The notes below the pieces were generated by a model, which did no database searches, was not told where the DNA came from, and was given only the letters and a program-made list of their open reading frames with translations. The translations under genes were made by a program, and so were the position numbers. From Blattamonas nauphoetae (Eukaryota; Preaxostyla; Oxymonadida): 64,000 nt of DNA. The stretch is from the NCBI GenBank assembly GCA_033064195.1, contig JARBJD010000053.1, forward strand, positions 124,001 through 188,000. The letters are read 5' to 3'. This document shows, piece by piece, positions 1 to 10,500 of this stretch (its first letter is position 1; the number at the start of each line of letters is the position of its first letter).

Positions 1-1
1 A

Positions 2-3000
2 TGTGATTATGATTCAAGCCCTATGAATCCTCGCACTCCTCGTGTAGCTGAAGGTCTTTCTCGTTTCAATGTTCAGGGGACGCAAGTGGAAAGAGACAAA
101 CTCTTTCTTCTTGGTACATTCATTGGGAGATTTGTTATCCTTCGAAATCGAGCCATACCAAATATCTCTCTCGATTTGAAGCACATCCTTCAGCATGCGT
201 ATCAATATGGGAAACTTCATCTAGTTCTTCCTTTCGTCGTGGAAATACTCAGGTTTTGCCCAGATAGTCAAGCCTTCTCCAGTATCAAACAGCCATGGGT
301 TCTGTCGTTGCTTCATGTAATCGCTGAAATTGCTGATCTCCCACTCCAAAACCAACTTGTCGCATCAATCACGCTTCTTTGTGACTCGTTTCTAAAACTC
401 TCAACATCATCGTCAAAATTTCAGAAAAGCGACAATTCCGGCAATGGAGACCTTTCTTCTCCTCAACCACTCACTCCATCCAACCAACACTCCTCTTTTC
501 TAACACAATTTCAAGACGACCAGAAAATCCTCAAACCATATCCTTTAGTATATGATCTTAAAAGGGGCCAAGACTTTATCCATAGTGAGCTCCAAAAGTC
601 AATTTCACGTGGCAATATTCTCGTCTCGTCCAGATGCCATCTGATTTATTATTCTCCAGCGATTGAAAGGGACATGATACATCGGAAGGATTATAAGTCA
701 TGTGAAGTGACAGACCGCGAACCGGGCATCTGCCTTTCTGATCGTGCTGGAACAGCGTTTATTGGTGAAGGGTCACCAATGTTCGACTTGTTCAACCCTC
801 AATATCCTGGGGAGCATCTATACACGAATCAATTGTTAAAGCTTAGCGTCAAAACATCGAGTCTAAGATTTCAAGCTTCTCATTTTGAAGCAACACAACT
901 TCTTCCTCACTTACCAAAGCCAGCCCATCAACCCAAAAGAACTCCGACCATCTCTCAATTCTTCTCACTTTTCCCCATCGAAGTGATATATCATCGCATT
1001 CAGAATTTTGTTTATCACTCCTCCATCACCTGTTATTCGTATATCTGCAAGAAAATCTACCCCGTCGTGTTTAATGTTCTCTGTGTTGTTGTCTTCAAAG
1101 ATGCGGCGTTTTCATTCGGCTCAGACAAAAACACATTTCACCGATGCACTCTAACTGAACTTGAGGCCTCACACGAGCTCACACAAATCGACCAGCTTGA
1201 ATCAGTCATCATGGATGGATTGGAACGACTTGCCGCTCTGGAAGCATACACACTCACAATCAACTATCTCCTCACTCGTCCCCTGCCCCAGATCGTCCAA
1301 GAACTCGACACTCTCACAACACCCTCCGCACAGCAAAAGCCACTCAATCAGGAGACTCTTCGCTTCTACAGTGAACACAAAAATGAACTCGGGAATTATT
1401 TGATTGAGTGCCTATTGGACGATTACACATACCTTCTTGTGGATCACGTCACTCACACCGTCTGCAAAATTCTCCACCAAAAAGTGAAGATGGCACTGGA
1501 CATTCGCGCCAAGTTTGTAAAGCAATTTGGGGAGAATGGGATTGAAGAGATGAAGAAAGAAGTTGGGTCGAAAATTGATGTGTTGAGTGCTCCTCTCCTC
1601 TCATCATTCTATCTCAATGTTCCTTACGCAGGCCCCAACCTCTTCCCAAATATCCCATCGGCACTGGAGCCTGTCGGAGTCCTTCGCAAATCTCTCATTG
1701 CGGACGTTCAGGATCAGACCATCCGAACACAACCAGTGTCGAACGATCCATCCAGTCTCCACTCGGATCTCCACCAGAAGTTGGAAGAGTTATTGTCTTG
1801 CCATCCTCGATCCTTACCCCATCGGTACATGAGAGTGTCTGTTCTGCCGAATTCACTTCTCACAGTATTCCACTCACCGATCATCAGAGACGCTGCTCAC
1901 CTACTCCCTCACCGGATCAACGTCGAAATGCTCAAAGAAAGTGAAATCATCCCCACCACAACACTCCCTGATTTCTTCAAAATTGCCATCCACGAGATCT
2001 CGCCAGTGGACAAACAGACTCCACTCCAATTCGAAAAGCTCATCTACAGTGTGGCAAACGACGTCAAGGACAAATTATCGGCTGTTCAAGCCGACCTCTC
2101 TGAACTCCAAACAGAAATCCTCCTCCTCTTGTCAAGCCTTGCAGTCACCAAAGTTGATCTGGACCTGGTTATCACAACACTTCGCAAAGTCGATGCGAAA
2201 CTGCCCAAAGTACAACAGGCGAGTGCAGCGGAGATCAAGCAGTTTCTTTCTGACCTCGTACAAGCAGTCCAAACCAAAAATGAACCGGAAAAACGCAGAA
2301 ATCGGGAAAATTTGCAGAACAAAACAATTAATATTAGCGATGCTCTTGGAAAGAATGAGAAGGAGGTCATCAAAAAGTGTTATGGAATCTTGAACAACCT
2401 TCTAGCGCAGTACAACTCTCAATTCGAGCGAAAGACAAATCGATTCTTCATCACTCTGATGAATTCAGTGAAAATCATCCATCCTCAAGCTATTTCAGAC
2501 CTCATCCTCAAACACCACGTTCCTCAAATCTCCAAAACAGGAAACACAGCCGCCCCGTCACACCTCATCCACGCTTGTTGCTCCGTTGCCAATCTCCTCT
2601 TTGAACGCTTCGTCCATCACAACGCCACAATCTTCACTGACATCCTTCTCTCGGGACCGCCACCGATCATCACCGTCCATTACAATTTCCCGTCCAATTC
2701 GATCCAAGCTTACCTGGACACCATCAAAGCTGCTATCGTCCATCATAAAGTCGAAGACTGTCCACCATCACTCAGACTCACTCACAAGGACTCGGATCTG
2801 GCTCAATATCGGCCTCTCACGACCTTCCTTGGACATGTCTCGAATGAGACGGAGAAGAATCTGTTTCATTCAACTGGAAAGGCGTATGCACAGACGGCTC
2901 GGCTTCCAACACCGAATTTTAACGTCCAAATTCTGAAAGAGTCGAAAGTGGAGATTGACGGAGTGGATTTGAACATCCCAACCGACCCACTCTTCTCGTT

Positions 3001-6000
3001 CATCGACCAGCAATTCAGCCGATCGCAAGCACTCGTCTCCGAAGCCTTCCAAAAGACAGCCACAGAAGATAGTCCTCGCCCGACTCCTCCTGATGTCCGC
3101 ACCATCGTCGACACACTGTCAGATGAACTGTACAACCCCGCCCGGAAACCACCAGCTCTGAAATCACATCATCACACTTATTTGTTCATCCCCTGCTGCA
3201 TACATCGGCCAGCGCGGGAACTTCTGGATAAGAAGAAACCACTGCGAGAAATGAGCAGTAGCGAAGTGAAGGAGTTGTCTGATGTTCAGATACTTCTGAT
3301 GGCTCTTCTTCCGTCGATTGAGATCTTTCCCGAGACAGTCAGAGAGTTGTACATTTCATGCTTCATGAAAGGTCTTCAAATTCTCCGTTCCTTGTCGCAG
3401 ACCGCCACTCGAGCAGCGGTCAACGCGAAGACTCTCCATCACATTTTCAACGTCTCGCCACACAGCATCGTCCAGATCCCGCCTCTCCCCAGATCTGCTG
3501 CGAGTATCGTCATTAACACAGACAACTCATATGGCTCTCAACCCGATTTCGCCGAGCTGTCAACTGTTCAGAATCAACAACTCTCCGTTCTCACACTCGG
3601 AACGAATCACACAACCAAAATCATGAACATGTTTTACGCAAACCATGCCCGGACACTCTTTTCGCTTCTCAGAGATGGTTTTATCGAGTCAGAGTATTTC
3701 TTTGGAGCACATCGTGTTTGTATCTTTCTCCTGTGGAAAGCATCTATCTACCTTTCTCCGATCGAGAGAGAGGACGAAACGGAGAGAACCATCACAAAAC
3801 CGGAGAGAGAACCGCACGAAACACAATGGGACAGGATCCTCGAGTCAGTTCCAAAGGATGGCCCGCCGTTCGTCGCGTTTTTGCAGACATTTGTGAAAGA
3901 TCAGCGGGGAGGAAGAGAGAAATTTGAAGATTTCCCGTACTGGACGTATGTTCGAGACGGGAAGTCGCTGTTTGTGAAAACAAGTATATCTCATGCTGAC
4001 AACACGATCACCCTCCGACGTGCTGAGCCAATCATCATCCCCACTCTCGTCAATTACTTCCTTCATCACGTATCGCTGCTTAGTGAATTTCTTCTGATCC
4101 TTCTTCACATCTCTGTCCCACACCACTTCAAATCACAAATGGTAAAAAACAGGCAAATCAGCCTCGCTTTGGATTTCAATGATCATCTCATCACTGAATA
4201 TTTTCGACCTCCAACAAAAAGTGTTGTGCCCATCCCTCAAGCATATCATTCTAACCCCGCTTTCATATCAATCCTTTCTCCCACTCCCAACCACCAGCCG
4301 CCCCAGCAATCAAACGATGGAAGGCAGCTCCTCCCGCCCCAACCATCAAACGATGGAAGGCAGCTCCTCCCGCATCCACTGCTGTTTGACGCTCGCGAAC
4401 TCATCGACCTCATCACGATGATCTACGCCGATTGGGAGATTATGGTCCCATCGATCAACCGATGCTCATATTTTTCTGTGAACCAAACGTACAAGTTTGA
4501 TGTCGATCTTGTATCACTCCTCACTCAGAAATTGACAGATCTGACACTCGCTAAACCGTCAAGTCCTCACACCCTCAACCAAATGATCACCTTCTGGCAG
4601 ATGCCGTTTTACAAACAACGAAATTTCACAAGGCCATCTGATGACGATGATTTGATCACAACCGGACGAACAATATCATCTATCTCGACTCTCCTTTTGG
4701 TTGTCAATTACGAAGCCCATATTTCGCATTCTCTCATCTCGTTCATTCGAGCAACGGGGCTGAATCAGGACTCAGTCACTTCCATCCGCCTGTCCCACGA
4801 ATCTATCGTCGAAGATATGGTTACCAGGCAGCGTGAGAATCGACAGGAGCTGGAAAAAGCACAAAGCACCCTCACACCCAACCCACAAGCCGAACAACTG
4901 CACCAACTCAATCGAATCAACCAGACCTTCCAACGCATTTCCTCCGATTATTATCAAGCTCTCGAAAAGACAGTGCCATCGATGCGTCAACACATTCCAC
5001 TTCAGTTTTGGAGAAAGCTAATGAAAAACGAACAAGTCCAGAACTTGTTTGAAGAATACAAGGTTCTCCTCAAAGCAGCTTATGGATCTGCCCCTCCATC
5101 GATTTATCATGATACCCTTGCGAAGTTCGTCTCGTTCGTTATCGACGTGGTGGTTGATGTGGATCGTGAAGAGATCACAGTTGTTCAGAAAGTGAACGAC
5201 TGGAATCAGTGGGTTCCATCGCCACATGGCGATAAACGTCGATTTGTGTTTACTCAAGCCAAAGATGGCCTCCGGAGCGAGACAATGCCATTCATCCAAC
5301 TGTACTACATGTTCCTCAACAGAACCAAGTTCGATTCATCTCTTTTCAAGAACGACAACATCCATCTTCTCGCCGAGCCAGTGTATCGACGCTACGAGAT
5401 GCCAGACCAGAAAGAAGTTGCATTCTATTTGGACACTCCAACACAAGAATGGGAAGCATTCCGCATCTTTGTCACAGCTCTGTACGACCGTGCTCAGATT
5501 GCGTACCAAAACGCAATGCTCAAGAGGTCTCTCCATCAGGAAGAGGAATGCAGTCAGTTCATGAAAAGCTACCACCAAAACTACGAATTGGGGTTGAGGC
5601 ATCTGATGATGGCCGCAGACAAGTTTCCTGAGTACTTTTCTGTCAATTCATTCACTCTGCTTCACGCGTATGAACATGATCGCGAAAATTCCTACCTTCG
5701 GGTGATCAACAGAACTGGAAGACCCACACCTGCTCTTCCTGTGACGACAAACTGGGACGCCGAATTGCTCGGATTCATTCGTCGTTCTCCCCCGCAGAGG
5801 CTCAGAAATGGGTTGTCAGATGACGCTCAGAATCGCCTAGTCGAGGCATTTTCCGAAGATGCCAAAATAAGGTGCTACCTGTCGTACGCAATCCAATCCG
5901 TCTTTTTTTCTAAACAGATCGATGCCCATGCTAAAAACAATCCGGGACTTTATGAACTTCTGCAGGAGATTGACCTTTTCATCAGAGAGGGGACGCTTGA

Positions 6001-6670
6001 TCTCGTTCATTTCAAGTCAGACCAAGTCGACACAGCCCCAAAATTGGTCAGGCTCTATCGATCGTTTCTGAGGGCAGGCCAACCAAACAACTCTCTTCTC
6101 ACTTTCCTCATTCTCTGGCTCTGTGAGAAAGGAGGATATTGTTATTTTCAACATCTCCAACTCGAAAGACTTCAGATGTCCAAACTCCATGAACAAAATC
6201 TCGACCACGAAATCAATCCGAGGACACATGTGTTTGAGTACAAACAAGCTGTGAACATCATGTCTCTCATTTTCTTCGGTCTGACGGAGATGAAGGGTGT
6301 GTTGCAGGATTCGCCAGTCAAAGTCATTCTTCCCAAAATGCTGAATCTGTGTATGGCACCATCCCCACTGACCTCATTCGTCTCCAACACTCTCTTCTTC
6401 ATCCTTCTCGGCGGAGATTTCGGTGCTTTGTTGAGGGCAGAGACGGAGCAGACTCGAAACATTCCGGCAGAAGCACACACTGGACAACCCAACTCGTTTA
6501 CTTATCTTAACGATATTATTCTTGCGCATGTGGTCAGCAGGTTAATTATGGAAGACGTGCCATGGGGTATCAGACAGATGAATAAAACTCTCGAGACCAG
6601 AAAAGATATATTTGGCTCCGTCTATGCACAATTCAAAAAAATATGTTCTGACGTCAAAAAGAGACCGTGA
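2..6670 (+). CDS. CNOT1: CCR4-NOT scaffold subunit NOT1, 3' part
   Basis: The frame is open to the left edge, so the N-terminal HEAT part lies outside the window. About 2,222 residues are visible in one uninterrupted exon. The first 120 residues resemble the MIF4G domain of CNOT1 that binds the CAF1 deadenylase (LGTFIGRFVILRNRAIP). Residues about 390-560 fit the DUF3819/CAF40-binding helical region. The last 270 residues fit the C-terminal Not1 superfamily homology domain that docks NOT2-NOT3, including a near-terminal PWGI motif. NOT1 is the scaffold of the cytoplasmic CCR4-NOT mRNA deadenylase. From the MIF4G domain to the end this copy is longer than the animal protein (about 2,200 against about 1,300 residues), through insertions in the middle. 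A 12-residue tandem repeat (SNDGRQLLPPQP) lies near 4309-4375. The family call is confident; inner domain borders are approximate. Confidence 0.85.
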   Translation, partial: CDYDSSPMNPRTPRVAEGLSRFNVQGTQVERDKLFLLGTFIGRFVILRNRAIPNISLDLKHILQHAYQYGKLHLVLPFVVEILRFCPDSQAFSSIKQPWVLSLLHVIAEIADLPLQNQLVASITLLCDSFLKLSTSSSKFQKSDNSGNGDLSSPQPLTPSNQHSSFLTQFQDDQKILKPYPLVYDLKRGQDFIHSELQKSISRGNILVSSRCHLIYYSPAIERDMIHRKDYKSCEVTDREPGICLSDRAGTAFIGEGSPMFDLFNPQYPGEHLYTNQLLKLSVKTSSLRFQASHFEATQLLPHLPKPAHQPKRTPTISQFFSLFPIEVIYHRIQNFVYHSSITCYSYICKKIYPVVFNVLCVVVFKDAAFSFGSDKNTFHRCTLTELEASHELTQIDQLESVIMDGLERLAALEAYTLTINYLLTRPLPQIVQELDTLTTPSAQQKPLNQETLRFYSEHKNELGNYLIECLLDDYTYLLVDHVTHTVCKILHQKVKMALDIRAKFVKQFGENGIEEMKKEVGSKIDVLSAPLLSSFYLNVPYAGPNLFPNIPSALEPVGVLRKSLIADVQDQTIRTQPVSNDPSSLHSDLHQKLEELLSCHPRSLPHRYMRVSVLPNSLLTVFHSPIIRDAAHLLPHRINVEMLKESEIIPTTTLPDFFKIAIHEISPVDKQTPLQFEKLIYSVANDVKDKLSAVQADLSELQTEILLLLSSLAVTKVDLDLVITTLRKVDAKLPKVQQASAAEIKQFLSDLVQAVQTKNEPEKRRNRENLQNKTINISDALGKNEKEVIKKCYGILNNLLAQYNSQFERKTNRFFITLMNSVKIIHPQAISDLILKHHVPQISKTGNTAAPSHLIHACCSVANLLFERFVHHNATIFTDILLSGPPPIITVHYNFPSNSIQAYLDTIKAAIVHHKVEDCPPSLRLTHKDSDLAQYRPLTTFLGHVSNETEKNLFHSTGKAYAQTARLPTPNFNVQILKESKVEIDGVDLNIPTDPLFSFIDQQFSRSQALVSEAFQKTATEDSPRPTPPDVRTIVDTLSDELYNPARKPPALKSHHHTYLFIPCCIHRPARELLDKKKPLREMSSSEVKELSDVQILLMALLPSIEIFPETVRELYISCFMKGLQILRSLSQTATRAAVNAKTLHHIFNVSPHSIVQIPPLPRSAASIVINTDNSYGSQPDFAELSTVQNQQLSVLTLGTNHTTKIMNMFYANHARTLFSLLRDGFIESEYFFGAHRVCIFLLWKASIYLSPIEREDETERTITKPEREPHETQWDRILESVPKDGPPFVAFLQTFVKDQRGGREKFEDFPYWTYVRDGKSLFVKTSISHADNTITLRRAEPIIIPTLVNYFLHHVSLLSEFLLILLHISVPHHFKSQMVKNRQISLALDFNDHLITEYFRPPTKSVVPIPQAYHSNPAFISILSPTPNHQPPQQSNDGRQLLPPQPSNDGRQLLPHPLLFDARELIDLITMIYADWEIMVPSINRCSYFSVNQTYKFDVDLVSLLTQKLTDLTLAKPSSPHTLNQMITFWQMPFYKQRNFTRPSDDDDLITTGRTISSISTLLLVVNYEAHISHSLISFIRATGLNQDSVTSIRLSHESIVEDMVTRQRENRQELEKAQSTLTPNPQAEQLHQLNRINQTFQRISSDYYQALEKTVPSMRQHIPLQFWRKLMKNEQVQNLFEEYKVLLKAAYGSAPPSIYHDTLAKFVSFVIDVVVDVDREEITVVQKVNDWNQWVPSPHGDKRRFVFTQAKDGLRSETMPFIQLYYMFLNRTKFDSSLFKNDNIHLLAEPVYRRYEMPDQKEVAFYLDTPTQEWEAFRIFVTALYDRAQIAYQNAMLKRSLHQEEECSQFMKSYHQNYELGLRHLMMAADKFPEYFSVNSFTLLHAYEHDRENSYLRVINRTGRPTPALPVTTNWDAELLGFIRRSPPQRLRNGLSDDAQNRLVEAFSEDAKIRCYLSYAIQSVFFSKQIDAHAKNNPGLYELLQEIDLFIREGTLDLVHFKSDQVDTAPKLVRLYRSFLRAGQPNNSLLTFLILWLCEKGGYCYFQHLQLERLQMSKLHEQNLDHEINPRTHVFEYKQAVNIMSLIFFGLTEMKGVLQDSPVKVILPKMLNLCMAPSPLTSFVSNTLFFILLGGDFGALLRAETEQTRNIPAEAHTGQPNSFTYLNDIILAHVVSRLIMEDVPWGIRQMNKTLETRKDIFGSVYAQFKKICSDVKKRP

Positions 6671-6801
6671 ACTATTTTTCTATCATATTTTGCTCTTTAT
6701 TTGACATTTCACCTCTCTCTTGCTTGCTCTGTGGACTATTTCTTGTTCTGTAGGAATGGATGTGTCAATTTATTCATCATGGTTAGATCTTTCTTCATCG
6801 A

Positions 6802-7471
6802 ATGAGAATCGAAACTTGTCATTTCTGTTCCTCCAATATTTATCCCGGTCATGGTATTGCGTTTATTCGTAACGATGCAAAGGTACGTCATTTCTTCTTG
6901 CAATACGATGTCTGCCATCATTTATCGCCCACTCAGACTTTCAGGTTCTGTCGTTCAAAGTGTCATAAAGCATTTAAAATGAAGAAGAACCCAAAGAAAG
7001 TTCGATGGACTGGAGCTTTTCGTCGTTCACATGGAAAGGAATTACTTCACGATTCGACTTTCGATTTTGAGCGAAAACAGAATCGCCCCGTTCGATATGA
7101 TCGAGAACTCTATGCAAAAACTATTAACGCAATGAAACGAATCCAAGAAATTCGTCTCAGGAGAGAAAGACTCCATTATAAGCAGAGAATCCTCGCCAAC
7201 AAAAGAGTCCTCCGAGAAAGAGTTCTTGCTGTTTGTGATCTTTTTTATCACTCATTTTTTGATTATCTCACCAATGATTTAGAAACAAGCCAAGAAACAG
7301 GCGCTTGAGAAACAATTCCTTGATGAGATAGACAACGATGACTTCGAAGCACCTTTGACAGTTAAGGACAAGCGGGCCACTGTTGAAAGAGCCAAACAGT
7401 CTACACATAAGCATAAAACAGACGAACGAATGAAAGCTGCAAAAGCAAAACCACCTACAACGAAAAAGTAG
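6802..7471 (+). CDS. RLP24: 60S biogenesis factor RLP24 (eL24-like)
   Basis: Three exons (6802-6882, 6937-7230, 7283-7471) encode 187 residues. The N-terminus [18 protein letters not shown] and the later [13 protein letters not shown] form the zinc-binding CxxC...CxxxC motif of RLP24/RSL24D1. This nuclear factor holds the place of eL24 on pre-60S particles until export. Intron 1 (54 nt, GTACGT...CTCAG) lies in phase 0 and its removal restores the conserved NDxKxFRFC. Intron 2 (52 nt) starts GTTTGT; without splicing the frame would end early in an unrelated tail. The C-terminus is lysine-rich, as expected. The intron 2 donor is the best-phased GT but was not tested. Confidence 0.9.
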
Positions 7472-7592
7472 TCCATCTTTTGAAGATCTTGCTTTCTCAC
7501 TTCACTGAATTGAAATATCGAAGATATAAATGAACATCAAATCAAGATACTGATGTGGTAACTCAAATAAAGAAAAAATGAGATGGTTTCCT

Positions 7593-10500
7593 TCACGGTA
7601 AATCGACAGTGTAGTGCTCCTTTAGGATCGTCGGCCCAAGCGTCTCAGTAAAGCCTTGTGAAGGTATAACCCACACAGGAAGGTAAGACAAGAAATGGTC
7701 AAGCATTCTCGATCGTTCTTTGTAGCTGATTAGCAGTTCAATCTCGAATCGACCAACATTTGCAGTTTGGAGATCTAAACTCGTTCCCAACAGGTTTCCA
7801 GAATAAGCGAGTGGTGTTGTGAAATACCCGTTCGAGTCTGTCCTAAAATCGTGTTCAACTGTCACCATCACTCCAGTTACGTCGTGTACAGCCTCAAATT
7901 TCACTGGAATGGTCACTCCTTTGAGAGGGATGTTCGACTTGTCCAGTGCTCTGATTTTGTAGACAACTTGGTGTGTTTGTACGAAATCGACGAGATCAAA
8001 GGTTGCGAACGACGTTGTAAATCCGATGGATGTTGTCACATTGTCGCCAGTTTGAACAAAAGAATAGTTGAGCAGTGGGACGCCGAGAGGGATACCTTCG
8101 AAGAGCGATGAGGTGGCTTGGATTCGAGTGGAGTGGAGAGGAACGAGATCTGATGGGGAGAATAAGAAAAAAGGGTGAAAAGTGAGGATAGCAGACGGGG
8201 TCCGAGAATGGAGGAATTGTCTCGTCTGAATGACGAGAACTTCCCTCGAGAGTTCGTCATCTCTTTCTCGATCCTGTTCATCACTCGATTGTTCCACAGT
8301 CTGTTTGAGTCGCTGCTGATCCTCGTCACGGGCAGGGCTGACAGAGCGATCACGTGAGCCGTCTCTGTCTGGTCGACGAGAGTGCTGAGGACATCTGCTG
8401 CGAGTGGAACGATCGACTGGTCGCCAGCGGTTGCCGGCTTCGTAAGAGAATCCATGTTGACAGAAATGACTTCTTGGACAATGCAGGGAAGTTGTCGATT
8501 TGATGTGAATGATGGGATGCAAAAGAACACAATGATCAACAGAATAGCGAGGACAATGAACGAAAGAGACACAACCAGATGGTTTTTCACGTTCCGACCC
8601 TGACTCAAGAAATACAGAAAAGCAAAAGACAGCAGAGACGAAAGAATGAGAGCGTAGAGAAGGTCGCCCTGTGCGTGGGTCATCAATTGAGAGAGGAGGC
8701 CTGATGCTGTGTGGTAGATCGGCGAGAAGAAGAACCAGGCAGATGTTAGAATGGCGAGGAAGCGGAAGAGGAGTCTGATTGTGTCGAGGATGATCACAAC
8801 TGCTTTGATCTTTTCGTCTCTTTGTTCCTTTTCTTCTTCTCGGAGTCGGCTGAATTGTGTCTGGACTTGGGCTTCGGATGATGGGCCGAGTTGGTTTGTG
8901 GAGGGAGCGATGAAATAAGCGGCGGATGGAGGAGCGACGGGGTAGATGCGGGGTGGCGGCGGGACTGGAGCGTTGGCCTGAAAATGGGAGGAAGATGATG
9001 TGAATGATGATGTGAAGAGCAATGAGGAAATGAGGCAGGAGTTGAAACGATGAATGAGAGAGAAATAAGAAGATGAAGAAAATATGGGAGCGCAAACGGT
9101 TCGATAATCATAATTGGAATCAAAATCGGATGAAAGGTCAGATGTTGTCGAGAAAGAAGATTCACTGGACGATGACTCATCATAATATCTCCTCTTCTTC
9201 CTGCTCCTCTTCTTCTTCCTTCTCTCTCTCTTCGCGAGTTCACGTCCTTCCAAATCTCTCTGCTCTGACTCCTCCCGATCGTGCGAACTGAGTCTTCTGT
9301 GCCTTCCTGGCTCTTTCTGCTGCGTGTTCTCGGACTGTCGAAAGTTGTGCAGGAACTGTTCATCGTCTTCTTCGTTATCTTTTGATCCATGTCGCTCTTC
9401 TCTGTACGGAGACTTGAGGTTTGAGGTGCCTTTTCCCATCGGCGTGGGTTTGACCGACGTTGGATAGCTTTCTTTTGAGTAATCGTCGTCGAGAATCGTC
9501 ACGTTTTTCTGTTTTTTCCCAAACAGTTTCTTTTCTTCGACGGGGCGAGTTATTTGCTGGGAAGAGAGAGAGGGAAGAGAATAAGGGGAGATGAAGAAAT
9601 ATGTGAGAAAAGGAGGAAGAAGAGAAGAAAGTTGATGAGAGTTCAAACAGCATTCGAATGTTTTCCCGATTCGGTCTGATTCTGTGACACAGCTGTTCCT
9701 CGCCTGTCCTTCCCAATCTCGGTTGGTTGACTGCTCGACGAAGAGTCTGTATCGCCCTCCTTCTCCTTCCTCTTCTGCTTCTTCTTCATCTCTTCGATCT
9801 TCTTCAGTTCCTTCTTCGACAGCGGCTTCTCCACCCATCCCTGCCCTCCTCCTCCACTCGTTCCCAATCTCTCTCTCTCCTCTTCCTGTTCTTGCTTCGC
9901 TTTCACTGATGAAACTGATTTTGTGTCTTGGAAAAGAGATTCTGGCGGGCCTGAATCAGATCCCTTTCGGCTAATCTTGTCTTCGACTCTGCTGTCCACA
10001 TCGTCATCTCGTTCCTCCTTCTCTTTGTTACGATCGTCTTTTCTTTCCTTCTCTTTCTCCTTTCTTTCTTCCTCTTTCTTCTTTTTCTCTTCTTCTTTCC
10101 TCCTTTTCTTGTCTTCTTTCGCATTCCACTCCATCTCTTCCTCCAACGCATTCTTCAGTTTAATTTTGGGTCCGCGGGAATGTGTCACATTCATCACAAT
10201 CTGCGCTGTTGGAAGAGGAGGCAGTAATGAATCCACTTCTTCAATCGTCATTCCCGTGGTGTTCATCTTCCTCTCCTCTCTCCACTCGCCATCTGCGGGA
10301 ATCTCCAAGGACGGGCTGAGCACTCGAGAATGAGAGTTATTTCTGTGATGGGTGTGAGCCATTGGTTGTGATCGTGTTGGTCCCATTGTCTGCGACATCG
10401 ACATATGCGCTGGTTCTGTCGGACTTCCCAAATCTTGTGGGGGTGGAGAGGCGATTGGGTTGCTGATTTGCGTGTTGTGAGGAGAAGTGACAGCTGACGA

